In this document: positions 1-8,427 of the stretch, in pieces
How positions within the stretch are numbered: position 1 is the first letter of the stretch
Layout of the letters: each line of letters starts with the position of its first letter
DNA from: Streptomyces pacificus
Lineage (GTDB): Bacteria > Actinomycetota > Actinomycetes > Streptomycetales > Streptomycetaceae
Direction of reading: 5' to 3'
DNA: 64,000 nucleotides
Assembly: GCF_011766325.1 (NCBI RefSeq)
Contig: NZ_BLLG01000022.1
Coordinates: forward strand, 1-64,000
Made by a program: the position numbers and the translations under genes
Notes under the pieces: model-generated
Told to the model about the DNA's origin: nothing
The model's input: the letters and a program-made list of their open reading frames with translations, nothing else
Databases searched by the model: none

Positions 1-2
1 GG

Positions 3-104
3 CGGGGCCTGGCAACCCGCTACGACAAGACCGCCACCAGCTACCTTGCCGGACTCCACCTACGCGGTGCCATGATCTGGATCCGCAGCCTCCGACCGAC
101 ATGA
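3..104 (+). pseudogene. C-terminal fragment of an IS5-type transposase
   Basis: The first bases of the window encode the last 33 residues of a DDE transposase, ending in IWIRSLRPT and a TGA stop. The stretch RGLATRYDKTATSY is characteristic of the C-terminus of IS5-family (DUF4096-type) transposases in actinomycetes. The rest lies beyond the window edge, so it is unclear whether the element is intact. From about 105 to 315 I see no further gene; the downstream bases probably include the terminal inverted repeat. It marks the far side of the phosphonate cluster as another site of mobile-DNA insertion. Confidence 0.6.
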
Positions 105-315
105 TCCGAACCTGGAACAGGCCCTAGCGCATACCGGGCCGCAGCGGATGCGCACCCGTATGAGCGATGACGATCAGTCAGGAGCGCCTCGGACATCCGC
201 AACGATGACGTCCCGCCAGGTCGCCACCTTCGATCGCCACGGATCAGGAGGTCGACTGCCCGTAAAGGAAGGCGCAATCGATGGACAGGCCCCCCACCCA
301 GTCGGTGACGTCAGG

Positions 316-1080
316 TCAGGAGGCGGCTCGGCCGTCCCGGGGGGCAAACGTTCGGACCGCTTCGGCGTCCGTGGTGACCGCCCGTACATAATGCTCGGCC
401 CAAGCCCGGCAATCACGGTAGCCCGACTCCTTGGTCACCCGATCCACTGCGCCGTCGACATCGAACAGGGTGTGCCGCAGCTGCACCTGCCCGCCGCGCA
501 GCAGGGCCCAGGAGCTGCCGGCCCTGCCGTACGGCATGCCGATGCTGCCGGAGTTGACGACAAGGCGCTTGTCCACGAGTCGCATGAACGGCATGTGGGT
601 GTGCCCGCACACGATGGTCCGTACGTCGTCGCGCAGGTCGGCGAAGACCTCCGCCCATCGGTCCAGGCGTGTGTCGACGAGGACGACTTCGTCGTCATCG
701 CGTGGCGTCCCGTGGCAGAAGACCACCTTGCCGAAGCCGTCGACCTCCATAGTTACCGGGTGGGGGAGCTCTGCCAGGAATTTCACGTCCTCCTCCCGCA
801 GCTGCGCGGCGGCCCAGAGGTCGATCTCCCACGCTTGGTCGGCCGGGAACTGACCTCGCGCCATCTCCGCGAGCTCCCGGTCGGCGTTGCCGCGGACCAG
901 GACCGCCTTGTCGCCGAGCGCGCGCAGCCGGTCCAATACCTCGACCGGCTGCGGACCTGCCGCGTGGTCACCGGTGACGACGATCAGGTCAGCTGCCATG
1001 ACATCGGGCTCGTCAAGTACCGCCTCCAATGCCGGCAGCACACCGTGGATATCGGACAGAACAGCGACACTTGCGACCAT
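316..1080 (-). CDS. Calcineurin-like metallophosphoesterase (YfcE type)
   Basis: This 254-residue protein carries the metal-binding motifs of the binuclear metallophosphoesterase fold in order: SDIHG near the N-terminus, TGDH, GNAD, CHGTP and CGHTH, then the family's NSGSIG segment. Such enzymes hydrolyse phosphomonoesters or phosphodiesters in the cytosol. I chose the ATG at 1080 because AAAGG lies seven bases upstream; an in-frame ATG at 1101 would add seven residues. It is the last gene of the minus-strand phosphonate operon, 71 bp after the ATP-grasp gene. A role in removing a nucleotide or phosphate from a biosynthetic intermediate, or in self-protection, is possible but is only inference from context. 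Confidence 0.8.
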   Translation of the reverse strand: MVASVAVLSDIHGVLPALEAVLDEPDVMAADLIVVTGDHAAGPQPVEVLDRLRALGDKAVLVRGNADRELAEMARGQFPADQAWEIDLWAAAQLREEDVKFLAELPHPVTMEVDGFGKVVFCHGTPRDDDEVVLVDTRLDRWAEVFADLRDDVRTIVCGHTHMPFMRLVDKRLVVNSGSIGMPYGRAGSSWALLRGGQVQLRHTLFDVDGAVDRVTKESGYRDCRAWAEHYVRAVTTDAEAVRTFAPRDGRAAS

Positions 1081-1151
1081 CGGGTGACCTTTCGAAGACA
1101 TCGGGCATTCGGGCTGCCGCAGGCCATTCGCCCGGGCCGAATGCGGAGAGT

Positions 1152-2387
1152 TTAGTCGTGCGCCTCCGTCACCTCCAGCCGGAAACGGGACAGCACTTCA
1201 GCCATACGTTCCCGCACGACGCCCGAATTCTCTCCCTCGATGTGTACATGGCCGCTGGAGGCGTTGGAGGCCCGTGGCGGGTCAAGGCGGTCGCCTATGG
1301 CGGCGGTGAGCACGGCGGAGATCACGCCAGGCAGGGCCGTCAGTTCCGCCGGGGATGAGATGCCCGAGACGACGCCACGGCGGGCCGGCAGCAGCAGATG
1401 GCCCACCGAACGGTCGCGGGTGTACGTCAGCGTTGGACGGCGGCCTACATACACGTCCGCCGCCGCGGCCAGCATGTCGAATCCGCGGGAAAGTCCGTGG
1501 CTGGTGGGTAATTCGGCACCACCGAGACGCGCCGCTATTTCTCCCATGACGAACGATCCGTCCTGGTCGATGAAGAACTCGGCGTGCAGATAACCGGCGC
1601 GGAAATTGAGCGCGTCGGCAATGCGCTGGGCCACCGCGCGCCCGTCAACCGGTTCCGGCTCCGACGGGGCCAGCGTGATGTCGGCGTTCATCGCCCCGTC
1701 CAGGGTGTCCAGCACGGGTGCCGGGTTGACCGCGATGTAAGCATCCAGCACCTGGCTGTCGTGCACCAGCGCGCACAGCTGGTGCTCGGTGCCCCGTACG
1801 TACTCCTCGGCGATCCACCGCCGGTCCGGGCAGCTCCTCAGCGTCAGGTCGACCGTGGCCAGCCGGTCGGCGTCCACCTTCCAGGTGTCCACCGCCGAAC
1901 CGGAGACGGTCGGCTTGACGACGACAGGCCATCCGTACCGTTCGGCGAACTCCTTCACCTCGGTGGCCGAGTTGACCGCGCGGAACCGTGCTGCTGGCAG
2001 ACCCGCGGCGGCGAACAGTTCTTTCATGGCGAGCTTGTCGGTGGCCAGCCGCACCTGCCGGGGGGCCAGGTGCGGAAGCCCGGCTGCGGCCGCGAACCGG
2101 TGCGCCAGGGGCTGCGCCGCCTCGTCGGGATTGCAGAAGAACGTAGGACGCGGCAGGCCCAGGCCGGAGAGCCACCGCCGGTATCGCGCGGCCTCGTCTT
2201 CCGCTGGGGCACCGGCACGCAGGTGGAACGCCGGCCTACCGTCAGGCACTTCGACCGTGGACGTCTCGGGACGCAGCAGGACCGTGTCGATGTCCGGCCG
2301 GTCCAGCACGTGCCGGGTGAAGCGCCGGCGCCGACTGACCACCAGCAGCAGCGCGGGACGCCCTGCGCGAGAGCCGGGTGCGCTCAT
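1152..2387 (-). CDS. ATP-grasp ligase (distal copy)
   Basis: This 411-residue protein has the ATP-grasp layout: an N-terminal pre-ATP-grasp domain of about 110 residues, an ATP-binding middle with PVVVKPTVSGSA, then IAEEYV and the catalytic segment FVMGEIAARLGG. ATP-grasp ligases join a carboxylate to an amine through an acyl-phosphate. Members of this carnosine-synthase/BtrJ-like group often make dipeptide or amide bonds in natural-product pathways. The start ATG overlaps the stop of the preceding phosphatase gene as ATGA, which fixes the start. It is the second of two ATP-grasp genes in the operon, and the two are divergent in sequence, so they likely make different bonds. The substrate cannot be read from sequence. 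Confidence 0.8.
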   Translation of the reverse strand: MSAPGSRAGRPALLLVVSRRRRFTRHVLDRPDIDTVLLRPETSTVEVPDGRPAFHLRAGAPAEDEAARYRRWLSGLGLPRPTFFCNPDEAAQPLAHRFAAAAGLPHLAPRQVRLATDKLAMKELFAAAGLPAARFRAVNSATEVKEFAERYGWPVVVKPTVSGSAVDTWKVDADRLATVDLTLRSCPDRRWIAEEYVRGTEHQLCALVHDSQVLDAYIAVNPAPVLDTLDGAMNADITLAPSEPEPVDGRAVAQRIADALNFRAGYLHAEFFIDQDGSFVMGEIAARLGGAELPTSHGLSRGFDMLAAAADVYVGRRPTLTYTRDRSVGHLLLPARRGVVSGISSPAELTALPGVISAVLTAAIGDRLDPPRASNASSGHVHIEGENSGVVRERMAEVLSRFRLEVTEAHD

Positions 2388-3163
2388 GGGGCGCCCTCGC
2401 TCACATGGGAGTGCTCCGCCAGCAGCCGTGCCAGCGAGTGCACCACCTCCGGCCTCCCCGAGATGTCGATCCGGGTACGCCTCGGCGACCGCCTGTGCAT
2501 CACGGTCCGGCCGCCGGCGTGAACCAGGGCGTGGCCTGCGGCAGTGTCCCACCACGGGAGCGCCACCGAGACGTGGGCATCCAGGGCACCGGTGGCCGCC
2601 CGCAGCAGGTCGCACGCCGCCGAGCCGGTGCGCTCCACCTCGTACCGCTCTCCCACCAGACCGAGGATCGCCCGGGCCTCGACGAGCTCGGCTGCACCGT
2701 GCGGAAGCGCGACGGACACTCGAGCACTGTTGGGCGCGGCGGGTGGGTCCCGGGTGAAGTCGCCGTTGAGCGCGCCGTCGAGTAGGGCCAGCCACTGTCC
2801 GTCGGCCGGCCGGACGATCGCGGCGGCCAGGCACCCCGCTGCGGACACCGCGGCGATGCTCACCGCGTAGTGCGGCGAGGCGCGGACAAAGTTCGCCGTG
2901 CCGTCGAGCGGATCGACGACCCAGGTCACCCCGCTGTGGCCGGGCCGGTATCCGGACTCCTCGGCAAGGACCGCGTCAGCGGGCCGCGTCCTGCTCAGCA
3001 GGTCCGTGATGACCGACTCCGCTCTGAGGTCCGCCTCGGTCAGCAAGTCCTCCGGGCCGGTCTTCCGGCTCACGCGGTATGTCCGGCGGGCCGTGGCGCG
3101 GATCTCCGTCGCCGCGCGCTGCGCCATGGTGATCGCGAAACGTTCGATCTCCGCCACGGTCAC
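2384..3163 (-). CDS. Inositol-monophosphatase-family phosphatase
   Basis: This 259-residue protein is full length for the IMPase/FBPase family. Motifs seen are AEESG (metal-binding Glu), VVDPLDGTANF (the family signature with two Asp ligands) and WWDTAAGHALV near the C-terminus. The family removes phosphate from inositol phosphates, 3'-phosphoadenylates and other small phosphomonoesters using magnesium. It starts with GTG one base after the stop of the upstream ATP-grasp gene and ends in an ATGA overlap with the next. In a phosphonate operon it may dephosphorylate an intermediate or recycle a nucleotide by-product. That role is inferred from position only. Confidence 0.85.
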   Translation of the reverse strand: MTVAEIERFAITMAQRAATEIRATARRTYRVSRKTGPEDLLTEADLRAESVITDLLSRTRPADAVLAEESGYRPGHSGVTWVVDPLDGTANFVRASPHYAVSIAAVSAAGCLAAAIVRPADGQWLALLDGALNGDFTRDPPAAPNSARVSVALPHGAAELVEARAILGLVGERYEVERTGSAACDLLRAATGALDAHVSVALPWWDTAAGHALVHAGGRTVMHRRSPRRTRIDISGRPEVVHSLARLLAEHSHVSEGAP

Positions 3164-3164
3164 C

Positions 3165-4400
3165 TCACCCCCGCTCCCCGATCCCGCCGCGCAGCCGGTC
3201 CTGAACGATGTCGATCACCTGGTTGAGACAGGCCGTGACCTCGCCCTCGGACTGCCCCTGCACGGTGACGGTGGCCGCGGCCTGGTTCCAGGCGCTGGGC
3301 CTCGGCATGAAGTCCCCGACCTGGAAACGCAGCTGGGTGTCGATGATCCAGTCGGTGGCGGGCGGAGTCAGGTCGGTCTCAAGGCGACCGGGCGGCGCGT
3401 ACACCAGCGCGTAACCGGTGAGGTGGTCGGCCGGGGGCGCGGGCCGGGCGATCTCCTCGCCCAGGTGAGCCCGGACGGCCATCTCGTCGAGGCTGACGCC
3501 GGTGCGTGACTGGAAACCGGGGATGATGCCCCCGCCGCCCGGACGGCCGCCGATCTCGCAGAAGACCACCTCGTCTTCGTTCAGGAACACCTCATGGTGG
3601 GTGACACCGCTGAAGTGCGGATAGCAGGCCAGCACGTCGCGGTTGAAGCGCAGGAGCCGGTCGAGCGTCTCCCCGGGGCCGACGGCAACGTCCCGGAAGG
3701 CGCCGAGGTGCCGGTACGACGTCGTCTCCTCGATGCTCCGGCCGGCGGTCGCGGCGAGCGGTACGCCGTCCAGGACGACGCTGTCGATGTGGAAGAGCGT
3801 GCCGTCGATGCGCTCCTCCACCTCATGGGTGTCGGGGGTGATGCCGGCGCTGGCCGTTCCGCCGATGAACAGGCGCAGGTCATCGGGGCCGTCCAGGAAG
3901 GTGATCCCGGCGGAGCTCTCGCCGCGGCGTGGCTTCGCCACTACCCGGCCGTGCCGGGCGAGGAGGTGCTGGGCGGCGCTCTCGGTGAAGGGTGCGTAAT
4001 CGGGGACGCGGATGCCGTGTTCCCTCAGCCGGTCCTTCATCGTGACCTTGTCCCGGTAGCCCAGGACCTGCTGTTCCGTGGGCCCGGGCACCCCCAGCTT
4101 GTCCCGAAGCCTCGCGGCGGCCAGCAGCAGGCCCTCGCTGATGGCCACAACGCGCTCCACGGGGTGCCCGGAGGCGCCGTGGTGGAAGAACGCGGCGGCC
4201 TCCAGTAGCCCTTCGTCACCGCGAGGGATTCCGACGACCGTGGCCAGCTCGTCACCGCGCGCCTGGTCTAGTTTGCGGATGTCGGTGACGAGGTGGACGC
4301 GGTTCTCGTCCGACGGCAGGAACTTCCGGCCGTCGGTGTCCTGGTAGTAGTGGTAACCGATGTGGTCGATCACCAGTACGTGCCTCGGCCGGCCGCTCAT
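3165..4400 (-). CDS. ATP-grasp ligase (proximal copy)
   Basis: This 411-residue ATP-grasp protein has GRVVAKPRRGESSAG as the ATP-binding lysine loop and FCEIGGRPGGGG as the metal-binding strand. Between them lies HEVEERIDGTLFHIDS, which resembles carnosine-synthase-like and DdaF-type amide ligases. The start at ATG 4400 overlaps the previous stop as ATGA; the ATG at 4412 would only add MRPA. Together with the second ATP-grasp gene it predicts one or two amide bonds, for example an amino acid joined to an aminophosphonate or a phosphonocarboxylate. The family assignment is firm; the substrate is inference. Confidence 0.8.
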   Translation of the reverse strand: MSGRPRHVLVIDHIGYHYYQDTDGRKFLPSDENRVHLVTDIRKLDQARGDELATVVGIPRGDEGLLEAAAFFHHGASGHPVERVVAISEGLLLAAARLRDKLGVPGPTEQQVLGYRDKVTMKDRLREHGIRVPDYAPFTESAAQHLLARHGRVVAKPRRGESSAGITFLDGPDDLRLFIGGTASAGITPDTHEVEERIDGTLFHIDSVVLDGVPLAATAGRSIEETTSYRHLGAFRDVAVGPGETLDRLLRFNRDVLACYPHFSGVTHHEVFLNEDEVVFCEIGGRPGGGGIIPGFQSRTGVSLDEMAVRAHLGEEIARPAPPADHLTGYALVYAPPGRLETDLTPPATDWIIDTQLRFQVGDFMPRPSAWNQAAATVTVQGQSEGEVTACLNQVIDIVQDRLRGGIGERG

Positions 4401-5569
4401 AGCGGGCCGCACTCCGCGTAGCGCGCGGCCAGCTCGTCGGCCGCTTCCTCCACGTCGGCGAGGGCCAGTTGTTTGCAGGTGTACCCGAGTTCCTCCCGCA
4501 TGATCTCCACGGACTCGTCGGTGAACTCCACGAGGCCGTCCTCCGCGATCCGGGCGATCCCGTCGTGGCGCTGGCCGTCACGATTGATCTCCACGGCGTC
4601 CCGCTCGCCGAGCTGTGGTGGCAGGTCGAGGGTGGTTCCTTCCTGGGAGATCCGTACGGGATAGCCGCCGGGCAGGCCGTGCCAGCCGGGTACGTGCACC
4701 GTGGCCTCGGAGCCGGTCAACAGCGGCTCCAGCACGCCGAGCGCGGAAGCCGCTGTCATCAGCTGTCCCTGACGGCCGCCGGTCCTGCGGTACTCGGTGC
4801 GCATCGAGTGGAACGCGGTGTCCACCGGCAGCCGGTCGGTGACCTCCGTCCCACCCTGCCAGAAGGTCAGGTCGTAGGCCGCTCCACCGCTGTCGCCGGT
4901 ACGGGAGATCCGATGGCTGACGAAATGGTGCGCCACGAAACGCGGCTGCACCTCGGCGGGCGCGCACCCGAGCCGCCGGGCCGCGATGGTCCTCAGCGCG
5001 GGCACGGAGTTCGCCACGTTGCCGATGCCGAGCGCGGGGCTCAGGCCCGCCCCCGCGAGGGCGGGGTGCACCGCGTCCGGATAGGCGGCGTTGACCACGA
5101 TCGCGCCGGTGCCTGAGGCGCGCACCGCCTTCATGAGCTTGAGCGCCGGGTCCAGGTGCATGGGCAGCCAGGGCCCGAAATGGGCGGCGCTGACGCGCGC
5201 GAAGCGGTCGGCGGGTAGATCGGAGATGGCGTACCAGGGCTGCCGGCTGGCCGCCGAGAAGATGACGTCGGGGGCGAACCGCGCAATGTCCTCCGCGGTG
5301 CCCGACACGTCGGCGAGGTCCCGTACGAGGGGGTCGACCGGGCAGTTCCGGCCCAGCTGTGTCGCGGCGAGCGACATCATGTTCGCGGTGCGGACCACCG
5401 CCTCCCCGTCGCGCCCGAGGAGTGCCAGGTGCCGAGGGTGCGAGGTGGCGGTCAGCCCGTGCAGCACCCGCACGGACAGGTCGCCGCAGCCTACGACGAG
5501 GATGCGGACGGGACGGTCCCGGTCCCGCCGTACGCGGTCGTCGGAGCCTACCGGCGGCGTCGGGCTCAC
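4397..5569 (-). CDS. NAD(P)-binding Rossmann protein, malate/lactate-dehydrogenase-like
   Basis: This 390-residue protein opens with a Rossmann nucleotide-binding turn (RILVVGCGDLSVRVL). It continues with features resembling the malate/lactate dehydrogenase layout: VVNAAYPDAV where those enzymes have a TNP(V) segment, GIGNVANSVPALR, and FVAHHF near the catalytic His region. The resemblance is weak, and saccharopine-dehydrogenase-like proteins are an alternative. The GTG start at 5569 is fixed by a GTGA overlap with the preceding amidohydrolase stop. If it is a 2-hydroxyacid/2-oxoacid dehydrogenase, phosphonopyruvate or a derived 2-oxo acid would be a logical substrate in this operon. That is speculative. 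Confidence 0.55.
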   Translation of the reverse strand: MSPTPPVGSDDRVRRDRDRPVRILVVGCGDLSVRVLHGLTATSHPRHLALLGRDGEAVVRTANMMSLAATQLGRNCPVDPLVRDLADVSGTAEDIARFAPDVIFSAASRQPWYAISDLPADRFARVSAAHFGPWLPMHLDPALKLMKAVRASGTGAIVVNAAYPDAVHPALAGAGLSPALGIGNVANSVPALRTIAARRLGCAPAEVQPRFVAHHFVSHRISRTGDSGGAAYDLTFWQGGTEVTDRLPVDTAFHSMRTEYRRTGGRQGQLMTAASALGVLEPLLTGSEATVHVPGWHGLPGGYPVRISQEGTTLDLPPQLGERDAVEINRDGQRHDGIARIAEDGLVEFTDESVEIMREELGYTCKQLALADVEEAADELAARYAECGPL

Positions 5570-6639
5570 GACGTCGCTCCGGACAGGAGAGCGGGGACGA
5601 ACCGGGCGGTGTTCGCGGCCAGTTTCTCCGGCGGGCAGAGCTCGGAGAAGCCCGCCAGCCAGTCGGCGGGCTCCACGGTGTCCCAGTGGGGGTAGTCGGA
5701 GCCGAACAGCACAGAGTCGGCGCCCAGTTGCCGCACGGCCCAGGCCACGTGTTCCTCGCCGGGGTCGGGCACCACGGCGAAGTGCCGGCGGAAGATCTCG
5801 GTCGGGGTGGTCGCGGTGCCGGTGAGCCGCCGGGTGTGGCTGGTCAACCGCCCCAGCATACTGGGTATCCAGGCGATTCCGGACTCCAGCATGACCACGC
5901 GCAGGTCGTCGGGGAGTCCCTCGGGCCGGGTGACCAGATCGGCCAGGGCGATCATGTGCTCGCCCATGTGCCCGAAGGCGTGCGTCATGGCGTAGTCCTC
6001 GTAAGCGTCGGCCAGCGGGGACCACTGGAAGCAGCCGGTGCCCCCGTGGACGAACAGCGGCAGCCCCAGCCGCGCCAGTGTGCGGAGCAACGGCGTCACC
6101 GCGGGTGAGTTGAGACGGACCGACGGCGTGCGGCCGGTCGGCCGGACCACCACGCCCACCAGGTTCTCGTCGCGCTCGCCCTCGGCGTACCTGAGCAGGG
6201 CCTCCTCGCTCCACTGCGGGTCTTCGACCGAGGCGAGGAAGGCCCACTTCAGGGAGAGCGGGGACCGGGCGCAGGAACGCGAGGTCAGGCGGTTGTAGCC
6301 GTCGAACAGCTGGAGCCTGGTCGCCTCGTCGTCGACGGCCTGCACCGACAGGCCGACGAAGCCGGGCTGGAGGACAGCGGCCGCGATGTCGTGCTTGGCC
6401 ATGAAGACGGCGCGGTCTCCGTTCTCACCGGGGCCGATGAGGTGGCCGAGGCCCTTGGGGTTGCCGTGCCCCGGGCCGCTCGGTCGGGGGAACAGCCGGT
6501 CGCCGAGCCTGAGTCGGGTGGTGCCCGCCTCGGTGACCACCTCCGGTGCCTCCTCCCGGGAGAGGCCGATCTCCGCCCAGAGCTCGGGCAGATGGTCGGT
6601 GAAGTGTGTGTCGCAGTCGAAGAGCTGGATGTCCGGCAT
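5566..6639 (-). CDS. Amidohydrolase family 2 (ACMSD-like) metal enzyme
   Basis: This 357-residue TIM-barrel protein fits the amidohydrolase-2 family. Visible metal or active-site segments are FDCDTHF at the N-terminus, PLFVHGG, HAFGHMGEHM and FGSDYPHWD near the C-terminus. The N-terminal HxH pair is reduced to DxH, as seen in several decarboxylating or hydrolysing subfamilies. Members hydrolyse C-N or C-O bonds or decarboxylate small acids. It lies 22 bp after the nucleotidyltransferase gene and overlaps the next gene by GTGA. Within the phosphonate operon it could decarboxylate or hydrolyse a late intermediate; the actual reaction is unknown. Confidence 0.75.
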   Translation of the reverse strand: MPDIQLFDCDTHFTDHLPELWAEIGLSREEAPEVVTEAGTTRLRLGDRLFPRPSGPGHGNPKGLGHLIGPGENGDRAVFMAKHDIAAAVLQPGFVGLSVQAVDDEATRLQLFDGYNRLTSRSCARSPLSLKWAFLASVEDPQWSEEALLRYAEGERDENLVGVVVRPTGRTPSVRLNSPAVTPLLRTLARLGLPLFVHGGTGCFQWSPLADAYEDYAMTHAFGHMGEHMIALADLVTRPEGLPDDLRVVMLESGIAWIPSMLGRLTSHTRRLTGTATTPTEIFRRHFAVVPDPGEEHVAWAVRQLGADSVLFGSDYPHWDTVEPADWLAGFSELCPPEKLAANTARFVPALLSGATS

Positions 6640-6661
6640 GGTTGACGCCTTCCTTCTCGTT

Positions 6662-7540
6662 CTAGCGGTTGTCGATGCGCGCGGAGTCCTGGCCTTGGCC
6701 GCCGGGGCCCATGTGCTCGCCCTTGGCGAGCCAGTCGAGTCCGTCGCAGTCCATGTCGACCCCCAGATCGTCCGCGACCTGCCGCACCACGGCCTCGGTC
6801 AGCCGGCCTGCGGACAGCTCGGTCAGGCGCTCGCGCGCCCTGTCGTCGATGGCGCCGGCCTCGTCGAGCAGGCGCTTCGTGATGGGGTACCAGCGGCCCC
6901 GCGAGATCAGCCTGGAGTGCGCGACCGAGGTGGCCGCGGCGAGCACGTGGTCCAGGGCACCCAGCGGTTCGCCCGCCGCGACATGGTCGATCGCCAGCAG
7001 CAGGGCGCAGGAGGCGCGCCCGCGCCACCACGGCCTCGCTGCGGCGACGAGCGCCTCGGGGCAGAGCGGGGTGCCCACGTCGCCGTGGACGGGGGCCGAG
7101 AGCGCGGCCTCGCTCAGCAGGATGTACGAGGGCACGCCACCTGCTGTCTTGGGGTACGCGTACATGGTGAACGCCCCCCGCGCGGCCCTGGCCTCCTCGT
7201 GCCGCACATGGGCGAGCGGCCTGAGGCAGACGTCGATCCTGGGGGAGACCGGGACCGTGAACTCCGACTCCTGGAACGGGTGCCCGGGGTTGGCGGTGTG
7301 CACCTCGAACGGGTCTCCGAACCCGGCACCGGGCGGGAGCAGCCGGCGCAGCTCCTCGGGGGCCGGGAGCGCGTCCGCGTAGGCGAGGATGTCCCAGTCG
7401 CTGTCGGGGCTGGTGGGTTTGCCCCGTGCGCGTGAGCCGGCGACCCGGACCGACCGCACCGTGGGGAGCGCGGCCAGGCCGTCGACGACGTCGCGGACCG
7501 CCGGGGGAAGGTCGGGGGCCTTGAGAGCGGCCGTGGTCAT
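6662..7540 (-). CDS. Nucleotidyltransferase-fold protein with intact catalytic motif
   Basis: This 292-residue protein begins with a polymerase-beta-type nucleotidyltransferase motif: G35-S36 followed by PDSDWD, giving the Asp-x-Asp metal pair at D48 and D50. The remaining 200 residues are mostly helical and I do not recognise them. Proteins of this fold transfer NMP to small acceptors. In the FR-900098 and phosphinothricin pathways, CMP is attached to phosphonate intermediates, though by other transferase families. The ATG at 7540 overlaps the stop of the neighbouring degenerate homologue (ATGA). A CMP-phosphonate activation role, or a resistance-type nucleotidylation, is an inference from the cluster. 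Confidence 0.65.
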   Translation of the reverse strand: MTTAALKAPDLPPAVRDVVDGLAALPTVRSVRVAGSRARGKPTSPDSDWDILAYADALPAPEELRRLLPPGAGFGDPFEVHTANPGHPFQESEFTVPVSPRIDVCLRPLAHVRHEEARAARGAFTMYAYPKTAGGVPSYILLSEAALSAPVHGDVGTPLCPEALVAAARPWWRGRASCALLLAIDHVAAGEPLGALDHVLAAATSVAHSRLISRGRWYPITKRLLDEAGAIDDRARERLTELSAGRLTEAVVRQVADDLGVDMDCDGLDWLAKGEHMGPGGQGQDSARIDNR

Positions 7541-8427
7541 GTCTGCGCCTCCTGGGTGTGGCCCTGTCCGGCGAGGTAGTCGGCGGCCGTGCGGCCGTGC
7601 GGCGCGGCGCCGAGCCCGCGCAGCAGTTCGGCGGAGAACGTGTCGAACCGTGCGAAGAGCGCTGGACCGGGCTCCTTGCCGTGGTCGAGCAGGCTTCCGG
7701 CCTCCTTGAACAGCGGTGACGGCCGAGCCCCGGTCGCGAGGACGGCGCCGATCGTGCGGCCGAGGTTCTTCACCTCGTGCAGGACGCGGCCCTCGGCGGC
7801 CAGCGCGCTGACGAGGAGGTGCTCAACGGCCAGCCGGAACAGCACCGAGGCGTCGAGCGGTAGCCCGTCGGCATGGGCCGTCATCGCCTTGTGGCGGAAG
7901 TGGTCGGCTGTGAGATAGGTGGTGGCGCAGTGGAAGGCGGGCAGCCACCGCACCCCGGTACGCTGCCGCCAGCGCTCCACCGTCTCGGCTCCATGGAGCA
8001 CCTGGCCGCCGCGGAGCCTGGAGAGGAATCGGATCTCCAGCACGTCGAGCACGGGGAGTTCCAGGTCGGGAGTGCCCGGGTCCTGGATCCGGGCCATACC
8101 GGCGGCGAGCTCGGCCAGGTCGTGCAAGGGGCGTGGACGCAGGACGTCCATGTTGACCGGGGGGTCGTCGGAGAAGAGGTGGTTGTGGGCCAGGCTCATG
8201 GGCCGCAGCACCGATCCAGTGCCCTCGTGGTCGGGGGTCCAGTCGTCCGGCGCGTCGAGCACCAGCACATTTACGTTGGAGCCGCGCATGGCCACGCCCT
8301 CGGCGGTGGACCCGGCCAGCAGGACGCCGCTCCCCTGTGGCCAGCGGAAGCGCCCGAGCAGCGCGGTGGCGTCGTGGACGGCGCCGTCGTCTCCGGCGTC
8401 CGTGGTTTTGTCGGTGGCGTCGTTCAA
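7537..8427 (-). CDS. Degenerate nucleotidyltransferase-like protein
   Basis: This 296-residue protein resembles its downstream neighbour in length and layout and has the GS loop (AGSTAEG) at residues 38-44. The Asp-x-Asp metal motif is replaced by N51-V-N53 in MRGSNVNVLV. It should therefore lack normal metal-dependent transfer, and may be a structural or regulatory partner for the competent enzyme encoded next. The start is read as TTG at 8427, which overlaps the MFS stop as TTGA; no ATG or GTG lies in a suitable place nearby. Sequencing error at two Asp codons is unlikely, since both would need changing. Confidence 0.55.
   Translation of the reverse strand: MNDATDKTTDAGDDGAVHDATALLGRFRWPQGSGVLLAGSTAEGVAMRGSNVNVLVLDAPDDWTPDHEGTGSVLRPMSLAHNHLFSDDPPVNMDVLRPRPLHDLAELAAGMARIQDPGTPDLELPVLDVLEIRFLSRLRGGQVLHGAETVERWRQRTGVRWLPAFHCATTYLTADHFRHKAMTAHADGLPLDASVLFRLAVEHLLVSALAAEGRVLHEVKNLGRTIGAVLATGARPSPLFKEAGSLLDHGKEPGPALFARFDTFSAELLRGLGAAPHGRTAADYLAGQGHTQEAQT

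Noticed and set aside
148..1155. Long plus-strand frame of 335 codons
   Set aside because: It is the antisense shadow of the metallophosphoesterase gene, whose motifs are all on the minus strand.
1152..2834. ATP-grasp frame extended upstream to 2834
   Set aside because: The extension overlaps the IMPase gene in another frame; ATG 2387 forms a coupled ATGA start and family similarity begins there.
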